From contig CANNFA010000004.1 of NCBI GenBank assembly GCA_947503765.1, positions 1 through 64,000 of the forward strand: a stretch of DNA of 64,000 bases, written 5' to 3'. The position numbers and the translations under genes are program-made. The notes below the pieces were generated by a model. It saw nothing but the letters and a program-made list of their open reading frames with translations, was not told the DNA's origin and ran no database searches. The stretch is from an uncultured Paracoccaceae bacterium (lineage in GTDB: Bacteria > Pseudomonadota > Alphaproteobacteria > Rhodobacterales > Rhodobacteraceae). This document shows positions 16,033 to 26,059 of the stretch, in pieces (the stretch's first letter is position 1; every line of letters starts with the position of its first letter).

Positions 16033-17129
16033 TGCCCTGCCTCCCGCGCGGACAGCAGCGCCGCGGGGCGCACCACGCCGCCGACCGCCGCGATCTCGGC
16101 GCCGCAGCCCAGCGCGCGGGTCATCGCATCGTACCGCCCGCCGGTGGCCACGGGCGGCAGGTCGGGCCTTGCGGCGGCGTGAAAGCCGAACACGAAGCCG
16201 TCGTAATATTCCATGGAACTGCGCCCGTATCCGCCCTCGAATTCCAGCGCGGCAATGTCGATCCCGCGCGCCGCCAGCGCCTCCAGCCGTTCCTCCAGCC
16301 GTTCGACGGCGGGCATGATCGCGGGCAGGTCCACGGCAATGTCGGCCAGCCGCTCCAGTGCGCTGGGCGCGGTCTCGCGCAGCGTCACGATCTGGTCGAT
16401 CAGGTCGGTCTCGGCGGCGGGCAGCGGCGGCTCCTGCGCGTCGGCGGCCAGGGCGGCGATGCGCTCGGCCACCTCCTCGCGGGTGCGCAGGCCGACCAGC
16501 GGGCCGGCATCCGCCAGCACGTCCTTGCCCCGCGCCACCCGTTCCAGCAGCGCGGCGCGCGCCGGCGGCACCGGGGCGCGCCCGGAATACCGGTCGAGCA
16601 GGGCGCGGAACCGGCGCGGCCGCCAGATATGGCGGACAAGCGCCGCCTTGCGGTTTTCCGGCGTCGTCAGCCCCTGCACCGCCGCCATCAGCACGCCGAT
16701 ATCGCCGATCGTCACCCGCAGCGGCAGCGGCGCCAACACCTGCGACAGCAGTGTGAACACCTCGGCATCGGCCGGGGCCGGGTCTTCGCCACCGAGGATC
16801 TCGAACCCCACCTGGTCGAATTCGGGCGGGCGGTCGCTGCTGCGGTCCTGGGTGCGGAACACCTTGCCGGCATAGGCGTAGCGGGCAGGATTGGCGCCGC
16901 CTTCCATGTGCATCTGCACCACCGGCACGGTGAAATCGGGCCGCAGCATCAACTCGCCGGCCAGCGGGTCGCGGGTGACATAGGCGCGCGCGCGGATGTC
17001 CTCGCCGTAAAGGTCCAGCAGCGTCTCGGCCGGTTGCAGCACCGGCAGATCCACCAGCGTCGCCCCGGCGCCGCGAAACGCCTCGGCGATCCGCGCGATT
17101 TCCGCGTCGAGCGCGCCCCTGCCGTTCAT
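16029..17129 (-). CDS. hisZ: ATP phosphoribosyltransferase regulatory subunit
   Basis: 366 residues, a paralogue of histidyl-tRNA synthetase that has lost aminoacylation and serves as the regulatory partner of short HisG. Class II synthetase features remain: [27 protein letters not shown], and [12 protein letters not shown]. The late [19 protein letters not shown] and GGRYDAM correspond to the degenerate motif 3 region. The start was taken at the ATG that overlaps the hisS stop (ATGA at 17126-17129), because longer versions read into the hisS frame. Confidence 0.93.
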   Translation of the reverse strand: MNGRGALDAEIARIAEAFRGAGATLVDLPVLQPAETLLDLYGEDIRARAYVTRDPLAGELMLRPDFTVPVVQMHMEGGANPARYAYAGKVFRTQDRSSDRPPEFDQVGFEILGGEDPAPADAEVFTLLSQVLAPLPLRVTIGDIGVLMAAVQGLTTPENRKAALVRHIWRPRRFRALLDRYSGRAPVPPARAALLERVARGKDVLADAGPLVGLRTREEVAERIAALAADAQEPPLPAAETDLIDQIVTLRETAPSALERLADIAVDLPAIMPAVERLEERLEALAARGIDIAALEFEGGYGRSSMEYYDGFVFGFHAAARPDLPPVATGGRYDAMTRALGCGAEIAAVGGVVRPAALLSAREAGQ

Positions 17130-18640
17130 AAGCCGAGCTTCTCTTTCACATATCCAACAAGTTTCGCGCGCGAAACCTCTTCCTGCGCCGGCTGCGCCTT
17201 CCATTCCTCGTTCGAGGCGATGTCCTCGGCCAGCCGCTTGCCCAGTACCAGATCCTTGACCAGCACCACGTCGCGGTCGCGCTCGTCCGTGCCCTGGATC
17301 ACCGCCAGCGGACATTCCCGCCGGTCGGCATATTTGAGCTGATTGCCGAAATTCTTCGGGTTGCCCAGATAGACCTCGGCCCGAATGCCCGCGGCGCGCA
17401 GTTCGGCGGCCATCGCCTGGTAGTCGGCCATCCGGTCGCGGTCCATCACCGTCACCAGCACCGGCCCGCGGGCCGCCTGCCCGGTGCGTCCCTTGGCCCG
17501 CAGCGCGGCAAGCAGCCGGTCGACCCCGATTGAAATGCCGGTCGCCGGCACTTCCTGCCCGGTGAACCGCTTGACCAGATTGTCATAGCGCCCGCCCCCG
17601 GCGACAGAGCCGAATTGCCTTGGCCGACCCTTTTCATCGGGGATCTCGAAGGTCAGTTCGGCCTCGAAAACCGGGCCGGTGTAATAGCCCAGACCGCGCA
17701 CGACGGAGGGGTCGATGATGATGCGGTCGGGGCCGTAGCCTTGTGCGGCGAGGAGGTCGACAATCTTTTTTAGCTCCGAAACGCCAGAAAAACCCACTTC
17801 GGATGAACCCACCGCATCATCAAGATTTGCCATGGTGGTTTCGTTCGTCTCGCCCTTTGAGGTTAAGAAGGCAATAACCGGATCGATTTGCGTTTCGTTG
17901 AGCCCAACGCCCTTGATGAAGGCACCTGATGCGTCCAAGCGGCCCTGGCCTAAAAGCTCCCGTACGCCCTCCTCACCGACTTTATCAAATTTATCGATAG
18001 TTCGAAGAATGCTCGCTCGCCATTCCCCCATGTCGTCGTAGTGAGGAGGGGCATCGTCCGGGACAGGAGTATGCGCTTTCTCCACTTCCTCTAGAACACC
18101 CTCAAGCACCTTCCGGTTGTTCACCCGGATCACGTAATCGCCGCGCTCGATCCCGACCGCTTCCAGCGCCTCGGCGAGCATCCCGCAGATCTCGGCATCC
18201 GCGGCCACCGTGGGCGTGCCCACCGTATCGGCATCGCACTGATAGAATTGCCGAAACCGCCCCGGCCCCGGCTTTTCGTTGCGCCAGACCGGGCCCATCG
18301 CATAGCGGCGATAGGGCGTCGGCAGATCGTTCCGGTGCTGCGCATAGACCCGCGCCAGCGGCGCCGTCAGATCATAGCGCAGCGCCAGCCAGGTCTTGTC
18401 GTCATCCTCCTGCCAGGCAAAGACGCCCTCGTTGGGGCGGTCCACATCGGGCAGGAACTTGCCCAGCGCCTCGACCGTCTCGACGGCGGACGATTCCAGC
18501 GCGTCGAAGCCGTAGCGTTCGTACACCTCGGCAATGCGCGCCAGCATGTCCTGCCGCTCCGCGACCTCATGGCCGAAATAGTCGCGGAACCCCTTGGGCG
18601 TTTCGGCCTTGGGGCGCGGCTGTTTCTTTGGCTTGGCCAT
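17126..18640 (-). CDS. hisS: Histidyl-tRNA synthetase
   Basis: 504 residues from [20 protein letters not shown]. It charges tRNA-His with histidine. Motif 2 reads [20 protein letters not shown] with [11 protein letters not shown] following. The histidine-binding signature is [16 protein letters not shown], motif 3 is near [11 protein letters not shown], and the anticodon-binding domain fills the C-terminus. A central tract (about 17761-18120) is 52% GC (189 of 360 bases) while the gene ends are well above 60%. The protein there still aligns in style with normal HisS, so this looks like an imported allele segment, not an extra domain. First gene of the coupled hisS-hisZ-hisG operon. Confidence 0.95.
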   Translation of the reverse strand: MAKPKKQPRPKAETPKGFRDYFGHEVAERQDMLARIAEVYERYGFDALESSAVETVEALGKFLPDVDRPNEGVFAWQEDDDKTWLALRYDLTAPLARVYAQHRNDLPTPYRRYAMGPVWRNEKPGPGRFRQFYQCDADTVGTPTVAADAEICGMLAEALEAVGIERGDYVIRVNNRKVLEGVLEEVEKAHTPVPDDAPPHYDDMGEWRASILRTIDKFDKVGEEGVRELLGQGRLDASGAFIKGVGLNETQIDPVIAFLTSKGETNETTMANLDDAVGSSEVGFSGVSELKKIVDLLAAQGYGPDRIIIDPSVVRGLGYYTGPVFEAELTFEIPDEKGRPRQFGSVAGGGRYDNLVKRFTGQEVPATGISIGVDRLLAALRAKGRTGQAARGPVLVTVMDRDRMADYQAMAAELRAAGIRAEVYLGNPKNFGNQLKYADRRECPLAVIQGTDERDRDVVLVKDLVLGKRLAEDIASNEEWKAQPAQEEVSRAKLVGYVKEKLGL

Positions 18641-18770
18641 GGCGGGGATCCGTTCGGGTAAGGGTTCGCGGCGCGGTCTAGCGGATGGGTGCCACAGGGG
18701 CAAGAACGGCGCGCCGCCCATGTCGCGGCTCTCCCTCGACACGGCCCGCCGCCGCGAGGTATGGGAACGC

Positions 18771-18980
18771 ATGGACCAGACCCGCGCCGACCTGCTGGAA
18801 GAAAAGCTGTCACACCTCGAACGTGTGACCGACGATCTGTCGGACATTGTCGCGCGCCAGTCGGACCAGATCGACCTTCTGGAACGCCGCATCGCCATGC
18901 TGATGCTGCGCGAGGCGGAGCGCGAGGCCGATCAGCCCGGCGCCATCCCGCTGGCCGATCAGAAGCCGCCGCACTGGTAG
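18771..18980 (+). CDS. slyX: SlyX family protein
   Basis: 69 residues, nearly all one coiled coil: [20 protein letters not shown], then [18 protein letters not shown], ending LADQKPPHW. The PPHW end is the SlyX hallmark. The function of SlyX is unknown. An alternative in-frame ATG at 18720 would add 17 residues; I chose the inner one because SlyX proteins are about 70 residues. It is divergent from hisS. Confidence 0.85.
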   Translation: MDQTRADLLEEKLSHLERVTDDLSDIVARQSDQIDLLERRIAMLMLREAEREADQPGAIPLADQKPPHW

Positions 18981-19023
18981 CGGCGCGGCCCCGCCGTGGC
19001 AGGGCGCGCGCCCGTCAGCCGTG

Positions 19024-21045
19024 TCACCCCGGCTGGAAGCAGAACGCCAACGGATAGGCGTTCCAACGATGCGTGGTGCCGAAGCTGTTGTTGCCGGCGT
19101 TGAAGCTGCCCGCGATCGTCCGGTCATGCGCCCGCAGTTCCACGACATAGCCGCATTCGATCGGGGGGGTGCCGCCGGTCGCGTCCTGGTGGGCCTGGGT
19201 CAGGTTGAATTCCGACAGCAGAACCGTCGTGGAATTGCCCGGAACGGTGCCGCCAAGGCTGATCTCGGCACGGTCGGTCGCGTCATTGTCGAACACGGCA
19301 TCCACGCTCGGGGTGATCGACCTCCAGCCGACCGCGTCGCCGCCGCTCCAGCGTAGCGAGTAGTACCAGAAATGCTGATCCCGCGCCCGCCCCAGCAGGT
19401 TCAGGATCACGTCGGCGCTTCCGGCGGTGATGTCGCAATCCGTGACCGACGCATCCGACCCCGATGCCACGCCGAATGTCATCGACATGTCGCCGGTCAG
19501 CGGCGTGTCCTTGGTCGCCGGGAGCGCGTAGTTGTTGTTGTCCAGCCGCACGCGGACCGGGGCCGAGACCGAGTAGTAGCCTGGCGCACCCACCTCGCGC
19601 ATGACCAGCCGGAAGCGCACCGTCACCGGCGGATCGCCCGCCTCGACATTGGTCGCCCGGCCCGAGGAGTTCCAGACCGCCACGCTTTCATCCTCGCCGC
19701 ATTCGTCGAACCGGCGATAGTCGGCAAGATTGAACCAGCCCATCGCGTCGGGCTGATAGGGCGTCCTGGGGTTGGCGATCGAGGTCACGCAATCGGTGAT
19801 CGATGGCGACGGGTTGCCGTCCAGCTGCCGCAGCCAGCCGGCGGGTATCGTCAGCGTGTTCGGATCGCCGATGCCGGGAAACCCGCCGCCCTCGTCCAGC
19901 TCGACCCGAAACTCGAAATTCGCCAGTTGCGGGCACTCGACGGCCAGCGGCATGGCGCCCTGAACCCGGATCACCCCGCCGAACGGTCGGTCGGTCGTGG
20001 CCCCCGTGGTGGCCAGGCCCTGCCCGTCGATCTCGGAAACGTAGACATTGCTGATCCGGGTGATCGAGGGCGGCGCGCAGGTGAATTCGGCCGCGTCCAT
20101 GTGCAGCGCATCGAGACCCAGATCGAAGGTCGCCGGGGTCAGCGATTTCAGAAGCTCGAAATTCTTGGCCACGACCACCGGCCCGACACCCAGCGCGTCA
20201 CCGTCGGTGAACGGGCCTTCCGCCTCGCCCACGATCTCGGTCGAGAACAGCTCCATCGCGCCGCGCGACTGGAGGCCTTCGCCGAAGGTATAGGCGTCCA
20301 GCCCCCAATCGACGCCGCGTGACGGGATGCCCGCCGGCAATGCCGGCAGCAGCGCCGAGTTGGCGCGGAAGATCGTTCCGCTCACCGCCGACAGAAGGTC
20401 GCCGTCGATGAAACGCGGCTGTTCCACGGACGGGGCCGTGCCCTCGGTCGAGAACAGGATGTCCATCTTCGCCTCTTCGAGAAAGCCCAGCACCTCGCGC
20501 CGCTGGCGCAGCATCTCCTCGCGGGACATTCCCCCGAACTTCTCCATGAACTGGCGCCATTCCCTCTCGCCGCCCAGAAGGCTGACGGCGTCCAGGCCGA
20601 TATCATGGGCGAGATCGAACCTTTGCGTCAGCACCTGGTTCGGGATTACCAGACCGGTGGTGAAGATCAGATCGCCCGCGGTGAACCGCCTCTTGGGGTC
20701 GTCCAGCTCGGTCGAGAAGACGAGGATCTCGCGCTGCCGGTCGACCGCGGCCACCGCGTCCAGCCCGAAATCTATGCGCGGGATGTCGAAGGCCGCCAGA
20801 AGCTCGCGGTTGCGCCGGCAGATCGTGGTGCCGCCGGAGCCGGCATCGAAGGCCAGCAGGTCGCCGTCCGAAACCACGCGGTTGCCGTCCTGGTCTTCGG
20901 TATCCTGCATGAAGAAATCCTCGGACGTGGACAGCAGCAGCCCGCGGCATCCCGGCCCCTGGGCCAGCGCGGAACCGGCGCCGGCCACCACCGCCAGGCC
21001 GGAAAGCAAAACGACTCGCAGATATGAATGATTGTTCGAGAACAT
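19024..21045 (-). CDS. Exported protein with four FSTE-DGDLL-GLDA repeats
   Basis: 673 residues. The ATG follows GGGAGG by seven bases. A signal peptide covers residues 1-28 (ends AGAGSALA). Residues 36-316 hold four degenerate copies of one unit: an I/L-L-F-S-T-E strand, a variable stretch, F-x-D-G-D-L-L, an N-x-x-LL helix, and D-x-GLDA. Copies begin near 36, 107, 195 and 265, and the third is preceded by a helical insert (MSREEMLRQRREVLGFLEEA). From 325 on a different, cysteine-containing beta-rich part follows, ending YPLAFCFQPG. I do not recognise a family with a known function. The repeats suggest a beta-propeller-like or adhesive exported domain. It is monocistronic and convergent with slyX. 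Confidence 0.8.
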   Translation of the reverse strand: MFSNNHSYLRVVLLSGLAVVAGAGSALAQGPGCRGLLLSTSEDFFMQDTEDQDGNRVVSDGDLLAFDAGSGGTTICRRNRELLAAFDIPRIDFGLDAVAAVDRQREILVFSTELDDPKRRFTAGDLIFTTGLVIPNQVLTQRFDLAHDIGLDAVSLLGGEREWRQFMEKFGGMSREEMLRQRREVLGFLEEAKMDILFSTEGTAPSVEQPRFIDGDLLSAVSGTIFRANSALLPALPAGIPSRGVDWGLDAYTFGEGLQSRGAMELFSTEIVGEAEGPFTDGDALGVGPVVVAKNFELLKSLTPATFDLGLDALHMDAAEFTCAPPSITRISNVYVSEIDGQGLATTGATTDRPFGGVIRVQGAMPLAVECPQLANFEFRVELDEGGGFPGIGDPNTLTIPAGWLRQLDGNPSPSITDCVTSIANPRTPYQPDAMGWFNLADYRRFDECGEDESVAVWNSSGRATNVEAGDPPVTVRFRLVMREVGAPGYYSVSAPVRVRLDNNNYALPATKDTPLTGDMSMTFGVASGSDASVTDCDITAGSADVILNLLGRARDQHFWYYSLRWSGGDAVGWRSITPSVDAVFDNDATDRAEISLGGTVPGNSTTVLLSEFNLTQAHQDATGGTPPIECGYVVELRAHDRTIAGSFNAGNNSFGTTHRWNAYPLAFCFQPG

Positions 21046-21219
21046 GGATAATCCTCCCTTCAAGCGATAATTCGCCTGAAAAGGGTACCTCTAAAGGCGA
21101 TTCGCACGGAGAGGGACGGCTCAAGCGGTTTCCCGCTAGGCTAGGAGTGGCCTATTGGGTTACAATCCAAGCGGGAATTCGCCACCTCAGGCCGCGAACG
21201 GCACCGCCATTGCGGCGGC

Positions 21220-22110
21220 TCACCCGCCCAGGGTCGAGACCGCGGTCAACTCGCCCTTGTGCAGCAGCAGTTCCATCCAGCTGTCGCTGTCGCCGAAATC
21301 GCGGTAGACCGACAGGAACACCACGTCCCGATCCAGCCGCGCGGCGCGCCGCTCGGGGCAGAATTCGCCGCGCCCGACCCGGCAAATCCGGGTCTTCACG
21401 GTCTCGTAGGCGTCATCCGTGGGCGAATAGGGGTTCGTGTTCAGCGGATTGTAGCGCGTCGTCTCGTGGATCTGCGCGCTGCCGAACATCGCCAGCGACG
21501 CTGTGATCTGCCGCGCGCAGCCATCCCTGAAGCCGGTGATGAACTGCATCCTGGGCGTGGTGCTGGCAGGATCGGTGTCATGGAGCCGATAGCCGCGCCG
21601 CCCCGGCGAGCGCGCCACCTCGGTGCCCATCGCAGCGGCGGGCAGACCGCAGACGCGCACCACGTCGCCGAACGGCAGATCCGCCACCGGCAGGCCGGCC
21701 GTCGGGGTCGCCGCCGCCTCGGGCGCCGCGCCGGTGCCGAAGAGCCCGGACAGCCAGCCGCGGCGCGGCGCATCGCCCGCCGCGTCGCGGTTCATCGCCG
21801 CCGCCGTCACTTCGGGCGCGGTCTCGGGCGCGGGGTCCGCTGCATCCTCGGCGGCGGGCGGCATGGCCGCGTCGCCCGGCGTGCGCTTGAACAGAAAGCC
21901 CAGCAGACGCGGCCGGGTCGAGCGGGGCATGTCGGCGGCATCGGGCGGCGGCGTCACGAAAGTGTCGCTTTGCACGTATTCGGCCGGCGGTGCCGGGTCG
22001 GGCGCCGTGCCGGGCAGCACCGCCGCACCGCGCGGGCCGCAGGCGGACAGGCCCAGCGCAATGGCCAGCATCGCCGCGCCAAGCCGCGCCGGGGAAAGAA
22101 AATCGCTCAT
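21220..22110 (-). CDS. Putative lipoprotein
   Basis: 296 residues. The N-terminus has a lipoprotein signal with lipobox LSAC at about residues 21-24 (ALGLSACGPRG). A proline/alanine-rich low-complexity stretch runs to about residue 145. It is followed by a conserved-looking C-terminal domain beginning LPFGDVVRVCGLP and containing GYRLHDTDPASTTPRMQFIT, three cysteines, and VFLSVYRDFGDSDSWMELLL. This matches a Rhodobacteraceae family of unknown function as far as I can judge. Probably an envelope protein. It follows dnaE on the same strand with an 81-base gap. Confidence 0.75.
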   Translation of the reverse strand: MSDFLSPARLGAAMLAIALGLSACGPRGAAVLPGTAPDPAPPAEYVQSDTFVTPPPDAADMPRSTRPRLLGFLFKRTPGDAAMPPAAEDAADPAPETAPEVTAAAMNRDAAGDAPRRGWLSGLFGTGAAPEAAATPTAGLPVADLPFGDVVRVCGLPAAAMGTEVARSPGRRGYRLHDTDPASTTPRMQFITGFRDGCARQITASLAMFGSAQIHETTRYNPLNTNPYSPTDDAYETVKTRICRVGRGEFCPERRAARLDRDVVFLSVYRDFGDSDSWMELLLHKGELTAVSTLGG

Positions 22111-22191
22111 ACCCGGACCCTAGCGCCCGCCTGCGCCGCAGCGCAACCGGGTGCCGCACCGCCGCGCGCCGAAGGGGCCGGGGCGTGGCCG

Positions 22192-25100
22192 CTATGCATC
22201 CTCGACCGTCAGCACGCCGCCCAGCGATTTCAGCGCGCCCTTGATCTGCGGCGTGACATGGAACGCGTCGCCCAGCGCGATCTCCACCTCGCCGGGCAGG
22301 TCGGGCGCCATCAGGCACAGCTGCACCGGCCCGCGCGCGCGGCTTTTCGCCTCTGCCGTGGCGCGTTCCAGCAGCGCGGCCACGGCCTGCACCGCCTGCG
22401 CCTCGTCGACGAACACGCGCAGGCCCATGCCGCCGGCATCGGCGGCCACCGCATCCACCGGCTGCACCGCCCGCGCCAGCAGCTTGAGCTGGTCCGAGTC
22501 CATGTTCGCCTCGACCGTCAGCACCACGTTCTGCCCCGGCTCCAGGTACTCGCGCGCGGCCTCCAGCGTGTCCGAGAACACCGTGACCTCGTAAAGCCCG
22601 GTCGGATCGGACAGCGCGACAAAGGCAAACCGGTTGCCGCGCGCCGATTTGCGTTCCTGCCGGGCCGACACCGCGCCGGCCATCTTGGCCACAAGCGGCG
22701 CACGTTCGGCCTTTGCCGTCACCTCGGCCAGCGTCAGGACGCCCTTGCGTTTCAGCGGGCCAAGGTAGTCGTCCAGCGGGTGCCCCGACAGGTAGAAGCC
22801 GATCGCCTTGTGCTCCTCGGCCAGCCGTTCGTTCGGCAGCCAGTCATCGACCGGCGACAGGCGCGGCTCGGGCAGATCCTCGCCCGCCTCGCCGAACAGC
22901 GACACCTGGCTGGATGCCTTCTGTTCGTGCACCGCCGCCGAATAGGCCACCAGCGCATCGAGCGAGTCGAACATCCGGCGCCGGTTCGGATCCAGCTGGT
23001 CGAACGCCCCGGCCCGCGCCAGCATCTCCATCGGGCGCTTGCCGATGCGTTTCAGATCCACCCGGCGCGCGAAGTCATAGACATTGACGAACGGCCGGTC
23101 CTGCCTGCCCCGGGCTTGACCCGGGGCCTCCGTGCCTGTGTCGACGCCCGTGTCCGCGACGTCCCGGGTCGAGCCCGGGACGGGTGTCTCGCCGCGGCGG
23201 CCCTGCACGATCAGCTTCATCGCCTCGACGCCGACATTCTTCAGCGCGCCCAGCCCGTAAACCAGTTCTCCGTCCTTCACGCCGAACGTCGCACCCGAGC
23301 GGTTCACGCAGGGCGGCACCACCCCGATCTTCATGTTGCGGCGGATTTCCTCGGCATAGACGGCCAGCTTGTCGGTCAGGTGGATGTCGCAATTCATCAC
23401 CCCGGCCATGAATTCCACCGGGTGGTTCGCCTTCAGCCACGCGGTCTGGTAGCTGACCACCGCATAGGCTGCCGCATGCGACTTGTTGAAGCCGTAATTG
23501 GCGAACTTGTCGAGAAGGTTCCAGACCTCCAGCGCCTTGTCGTCATCCACTCCGTTCGTCTTGGCGCCGGCGATGAACTTGGGCCGCTCGGCGTCCATCG
23601 CCTCCTGGATCTTCTTGCCCATTGCGCGGCGCAGCAGGTCGGCGCCGCCCAAGGAATAGCCGGCCATCTCCTGCGCGATCTGCATCACCTGTTCCTGGTA
23701 GACGATGATGCCCTGCGTCTCGTCCAGGATATGGTCGATGGTCGGGTGCAGGCGGTCGCGCGCGCTCAGCCCGTTCTTGACCTCGCAATATTTCGGAATG
23801 TTCTCCATCGGGCCGGGCCGGTAGAGCGCGACCAGCGCCACGATATCCTCGATGCGGGTCGGCTTCATCCGGCGCAGCGCGTCCATCATGCCCGAGCTTT
23901 CCACCTGGAACACCGCCACGGTGCGCGCATTGGCATAAAGCTCGTAGGTCTTCGGATCGTCCAGCGGAATGGCGTTGATCTGGTTCTCCGCCCCCGGCGC
24001 CGGCGCATATAGCCGAACCCCGTCCGGTGCGACATGCAGATCGCGGCCCTGCCCGTGGATCTGCTCGATCGCGTTCTGAATCACGGTCAGCGTCTTCAGC
24101 CCGAGGAAATCGAACTTCACCAGCCCCGCCGGTTCCACCCATTTCATGTTGAACTGCGTCGCCGGCATGTCCGAGCGCGGATCCTGGTACAGCGGCACCA
24201 GCTGGTCCAGCGGCCGGTCGCCGATCACCACACCTGCCGCGTGGGTGGAGGCATTGCGCAGCAGCCCCTCCACCTGACCGGCATAGTCGAACAGCCGCCG
24301 CGCCGGGTTCACCTTGCCCTCGCGCCGGTCCTGCTCGGTCTCGCGGATCTCCTCTTGCAGGCGCGGCTCGTCGGCCAGCGCCTTGTCGATGGAGACCGGC
24401 TTGACCCCCTCGACCGGGATCATCTTGGACAGCCGGTCGACCTGGCCGTAGGGCATCTGCAGCACCCGCCCCACATCGCGCACCGCCGCCTTGGACAGCA
24501 GCGCGCCGAAGGTGATGATCTGCCCGACCTTGTCGCGGCCGTATTTCTCCTGGACGTAGTGGATCACCTCCTCGCGGCGATCCATGCAGAAGTCGATGTC
24601 GAAATCCGGCATCGACACCCGTTCGGGGTTCAGGAACCGCTCGAACAGCAGGCTGTAGCGCAGGGGATCGAGGTCGGTGATGGTCAGCGCATAGGCCACG
24701 AGGCTGCCCGCCCCCGACCCGCGCCCCGGCCCGACCGGGATATCGTGATCCTTGGCCCATTTGATGAAATCGGCCACGATCAGGAAATAGCCGGGAAAGC
24801 CCATGCCCTCGATGATGCCCAGCTCGAAATCCAGCCGCGCCTGGTATTCTTCGGGCGTGGCGGCGTGCGGGATCACCGCCAGCCGCTGCGCCAGCCCCTC
24901 ATTCGCCTGGCGGCGCAGTTCCTCGATCTCGTCATCGGCGAAACGCGGCAAGATCGGGTCGCGCTTTTCCGCCTTGAAGGCGCAGCGCCTTGCGATCTCG
25001 ACGGTGTTCTCGATCGCCTCGGGCAGGTCCGCGAACAGCGCGGCCATTTCCTCCTGCGACTTGAAATAATGCTGCGCCGTCAGGCGGCGGCGCGGCTCCT

Positions 25101-25815
25101 GCTGGTCGACATAGGCGCCCTCGGCGATGCACATCAGCGCGTCATGCGCCTCGTACATCTTCGCCTTGGGGAAATGCACGTCGTTGGTCGCCACCAGCGG
25201 CAGGCCCATCGCATAGGCCAGCTCGACATGGCCGCGCTCGGCGATGCGCTCGGCCTCGGCCGGTTCTCCGCCCTCGCCGGGATGGCGCTGCAACTCGACA
25301 TAGAGCCGCCCCGGATAGGCTGCCGCCATGCGGCCAAGCAGCGCCTCGGCCTTCGGCATCTGCCCGGCCCGGATCAGCCGGCCCAGCGGCCCGTCCGGCC
25401 CGCCGGTCAGGCAGATCACGCCGTCCGAATGCCCGCACAGCTCGTCCACCGAGATCACCGGCAGCGCGCCGTTCGCATCCAGATAGGCGCAGGAATTGAG
25501 CTTCATCAGGTTCGCGTAACCGGCCTCGTCCTGCGCCAGCAGAACCACCGCCGCCGGCGCGCGCGGCCGCTCGCCGGGCTGCACCGGGTCGAAGTCGACA
25601 TCCATCTGGCAGCCGACGATGGGCTGCACCCCGGCGCCGCTGGCCAGAACGGAAAATTCCAGCGCGCAGAACATGTTGTTGGTGTCGGTCACGGCGACGG
25701 CGGGCATTCGCGCGTCGGCGCACATGGCGGCCAGCTTCTTGACCGGCACCGCGCCCTGAAGCAGCGAATACTCGGTATGAACGCGCAGATGAATGAATCG
25801 GGGGGCCTGTGTCAT
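22192..25815 (-). CDS. dnaE: DNA polymerase III alpha subunit with a palindromic insert
   Basis: 1207 residues from MTQAPRFIHLRVHTEYSLL. It is the catalytic subunit of the replicative polymerase. The PHP domain comes first, then the polymerase core with catalytic aspartates in PDFDIDFCMDRREEVI and GPGRGSGAGSL, a helix-hairpin-helix region, and a C-terminal OB fold (LVAKMAGAVSARQERKS). Between LIVQGRR and RPFVNVYDFARRVDLKRIGK about 33 extra residues (ETPVPGSTRDVADTGV...) are encoded by a DNA palindrome at 23100-23190. Longer reading upstream is not supported. The protein is otherwise complete. Confidence 0.96.
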   Translation of the reverse strand: MTQAPRFIHLRVHTEYSLLQGAVPVKKLAAMCADARMPAVAVTDTNNMFCALEFSVLASGAGVQPIVGCQMDVDFDPVQPGERPRAPAAVVLLAQDEAGYANLMKLNSCAYLDANGALPVISVDELCGHSDGVICLTGGPDGPLGRLIRAGQMPKAEALLGRMAAAYPGRLYVELQRHPGEGGEPAEAERIAERGHVELAYAMGLPLVATNDVHFPKAKMYEAHDALMCIAEGAYVDQQEPRRRLTAQHYFKSQEEMAALFADLPEAIENTVEIARRCAFKAEKRDPILPRFADDEIEELRRQANEGLAQRLAVIPHAATPEEYQARLDFELGIIEGMGFPGYFLIVADFIKWAKDHDIPVGPGRGSGAGSLVAYALTITDLDPLRYSLLFERFLNPERVSMPDFDIDFCMDRREEVIHYVQEKYGRDKVGQIITFGALLSKAAVRDVGRVLQMPYGQVDRLSKMIPVEGVKPVSIDKALADEPRLQEEIRETEQDRREGKVNPARRLFDYAGQVEGLLRNASTHAAGVVIGDRPLDQLVPLYQDPRSDMPATQFNMKWVEPAGLVKFDFLGLKTLTVIQNAIEQIHGQGRDLHVAPDGVRLYAPAPGAENQINAIPLDDPKTYELYANARTVAVFQVESSGMMDALRRMKPTRIEDIVALVALYRPGPMENIPKYCEVKNGLSARDRLHPTIDHILDETQGIIVYQEQVMQIAQEMAGYSLGGADLLRRAMGKKIQEAMDAERPKFIAGAKTNGVDDDKALEVWNLLDKFANYGFNKSHAAAYAVVSYQTAWLKANHPVEFMAGVMNCDIHLTDKLAVYAEEIRRNMKIGVVPPCVNRSGATFGVKDGELVYGLGALKNVGVEAMKLIVQGRRGETPVPGSTRDVADTGVDTGTEAPGQARGRQDRPFVNVYDFARRVDLKRIGKRPMEMLARAGAFDQLDPNRRRMFDSLDALVAYSAAVHEQKASSQVSLFGEAGEDLPEPRLSPVDDWLPNERLAEEHKAIGFYLSGHPLDDYLGPLKRKGVLTLAEVTAKAERAPLVAKMAGAVSARQERKSARGNRFAFVALSDPTGLYEVTVFSDTLEAAREYLEPGQNVVLTVEANMDSDQLKLLARAVQPVDAVAADAGGMGLRVFVDEAQAVQAVAALLERATAEAKSRARGPVQLCLMAPDLPGEVEIALGDAFHVTPQIKGALKSLGGVLTVEDA
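23100..23185. repeat. Palindromic element inserted in dnaE
   Basis: CCCCGGGCTTGACCCGGGG (23108-23126) and CCCGGGTCGAGCCCGGG (23163-23179) are each near-palindromes and are also approximate inverted copies of each other, giving one long hairpin of about 75 bases. CCCGGGTCAAGCCCGGGG-like units are, as I recall them, widespread intergenic palindromes in alphaproteobacteria. Here the unit keeps the frame and is translated. Confidence 0.8.
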
Positions 25816-26059
25816 GGACGCATGATTACCCCAGCCGCCGCCGAAGGGGAATCCGCCTTGCCGCCTTCCGGCCGGAAAAATCCCGGGACGCGCGGGGGTG
25901 TCGCGCCGCTGGCGCACCGGTTTTTTTAAGGAAAGGTGCTTGCCATTTGCACGAACATCTTCTTTGGTGGTCGAAATCAGGGAGGCGCCCGGCTTTACGC
26001 CGCATCGGGTCGGACGCGCGCGGCAAGGCCGCAAAACAGAAAGCGGCACCGGATACCAT

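Noticed and set aside
23100-23190. Intein or intron in dnaE
   Set aside because: The insert adds only about 33 residues and is a palindrome. Inteins are far longer and have splicing motifs, and the frame does not need removal.
24034-25929. Long plus-strand open frame opposite dnaE
   Set aside because: Shadow of dnaE. The product is a low-complexity Arg/Leu/His-rich string with no motif.
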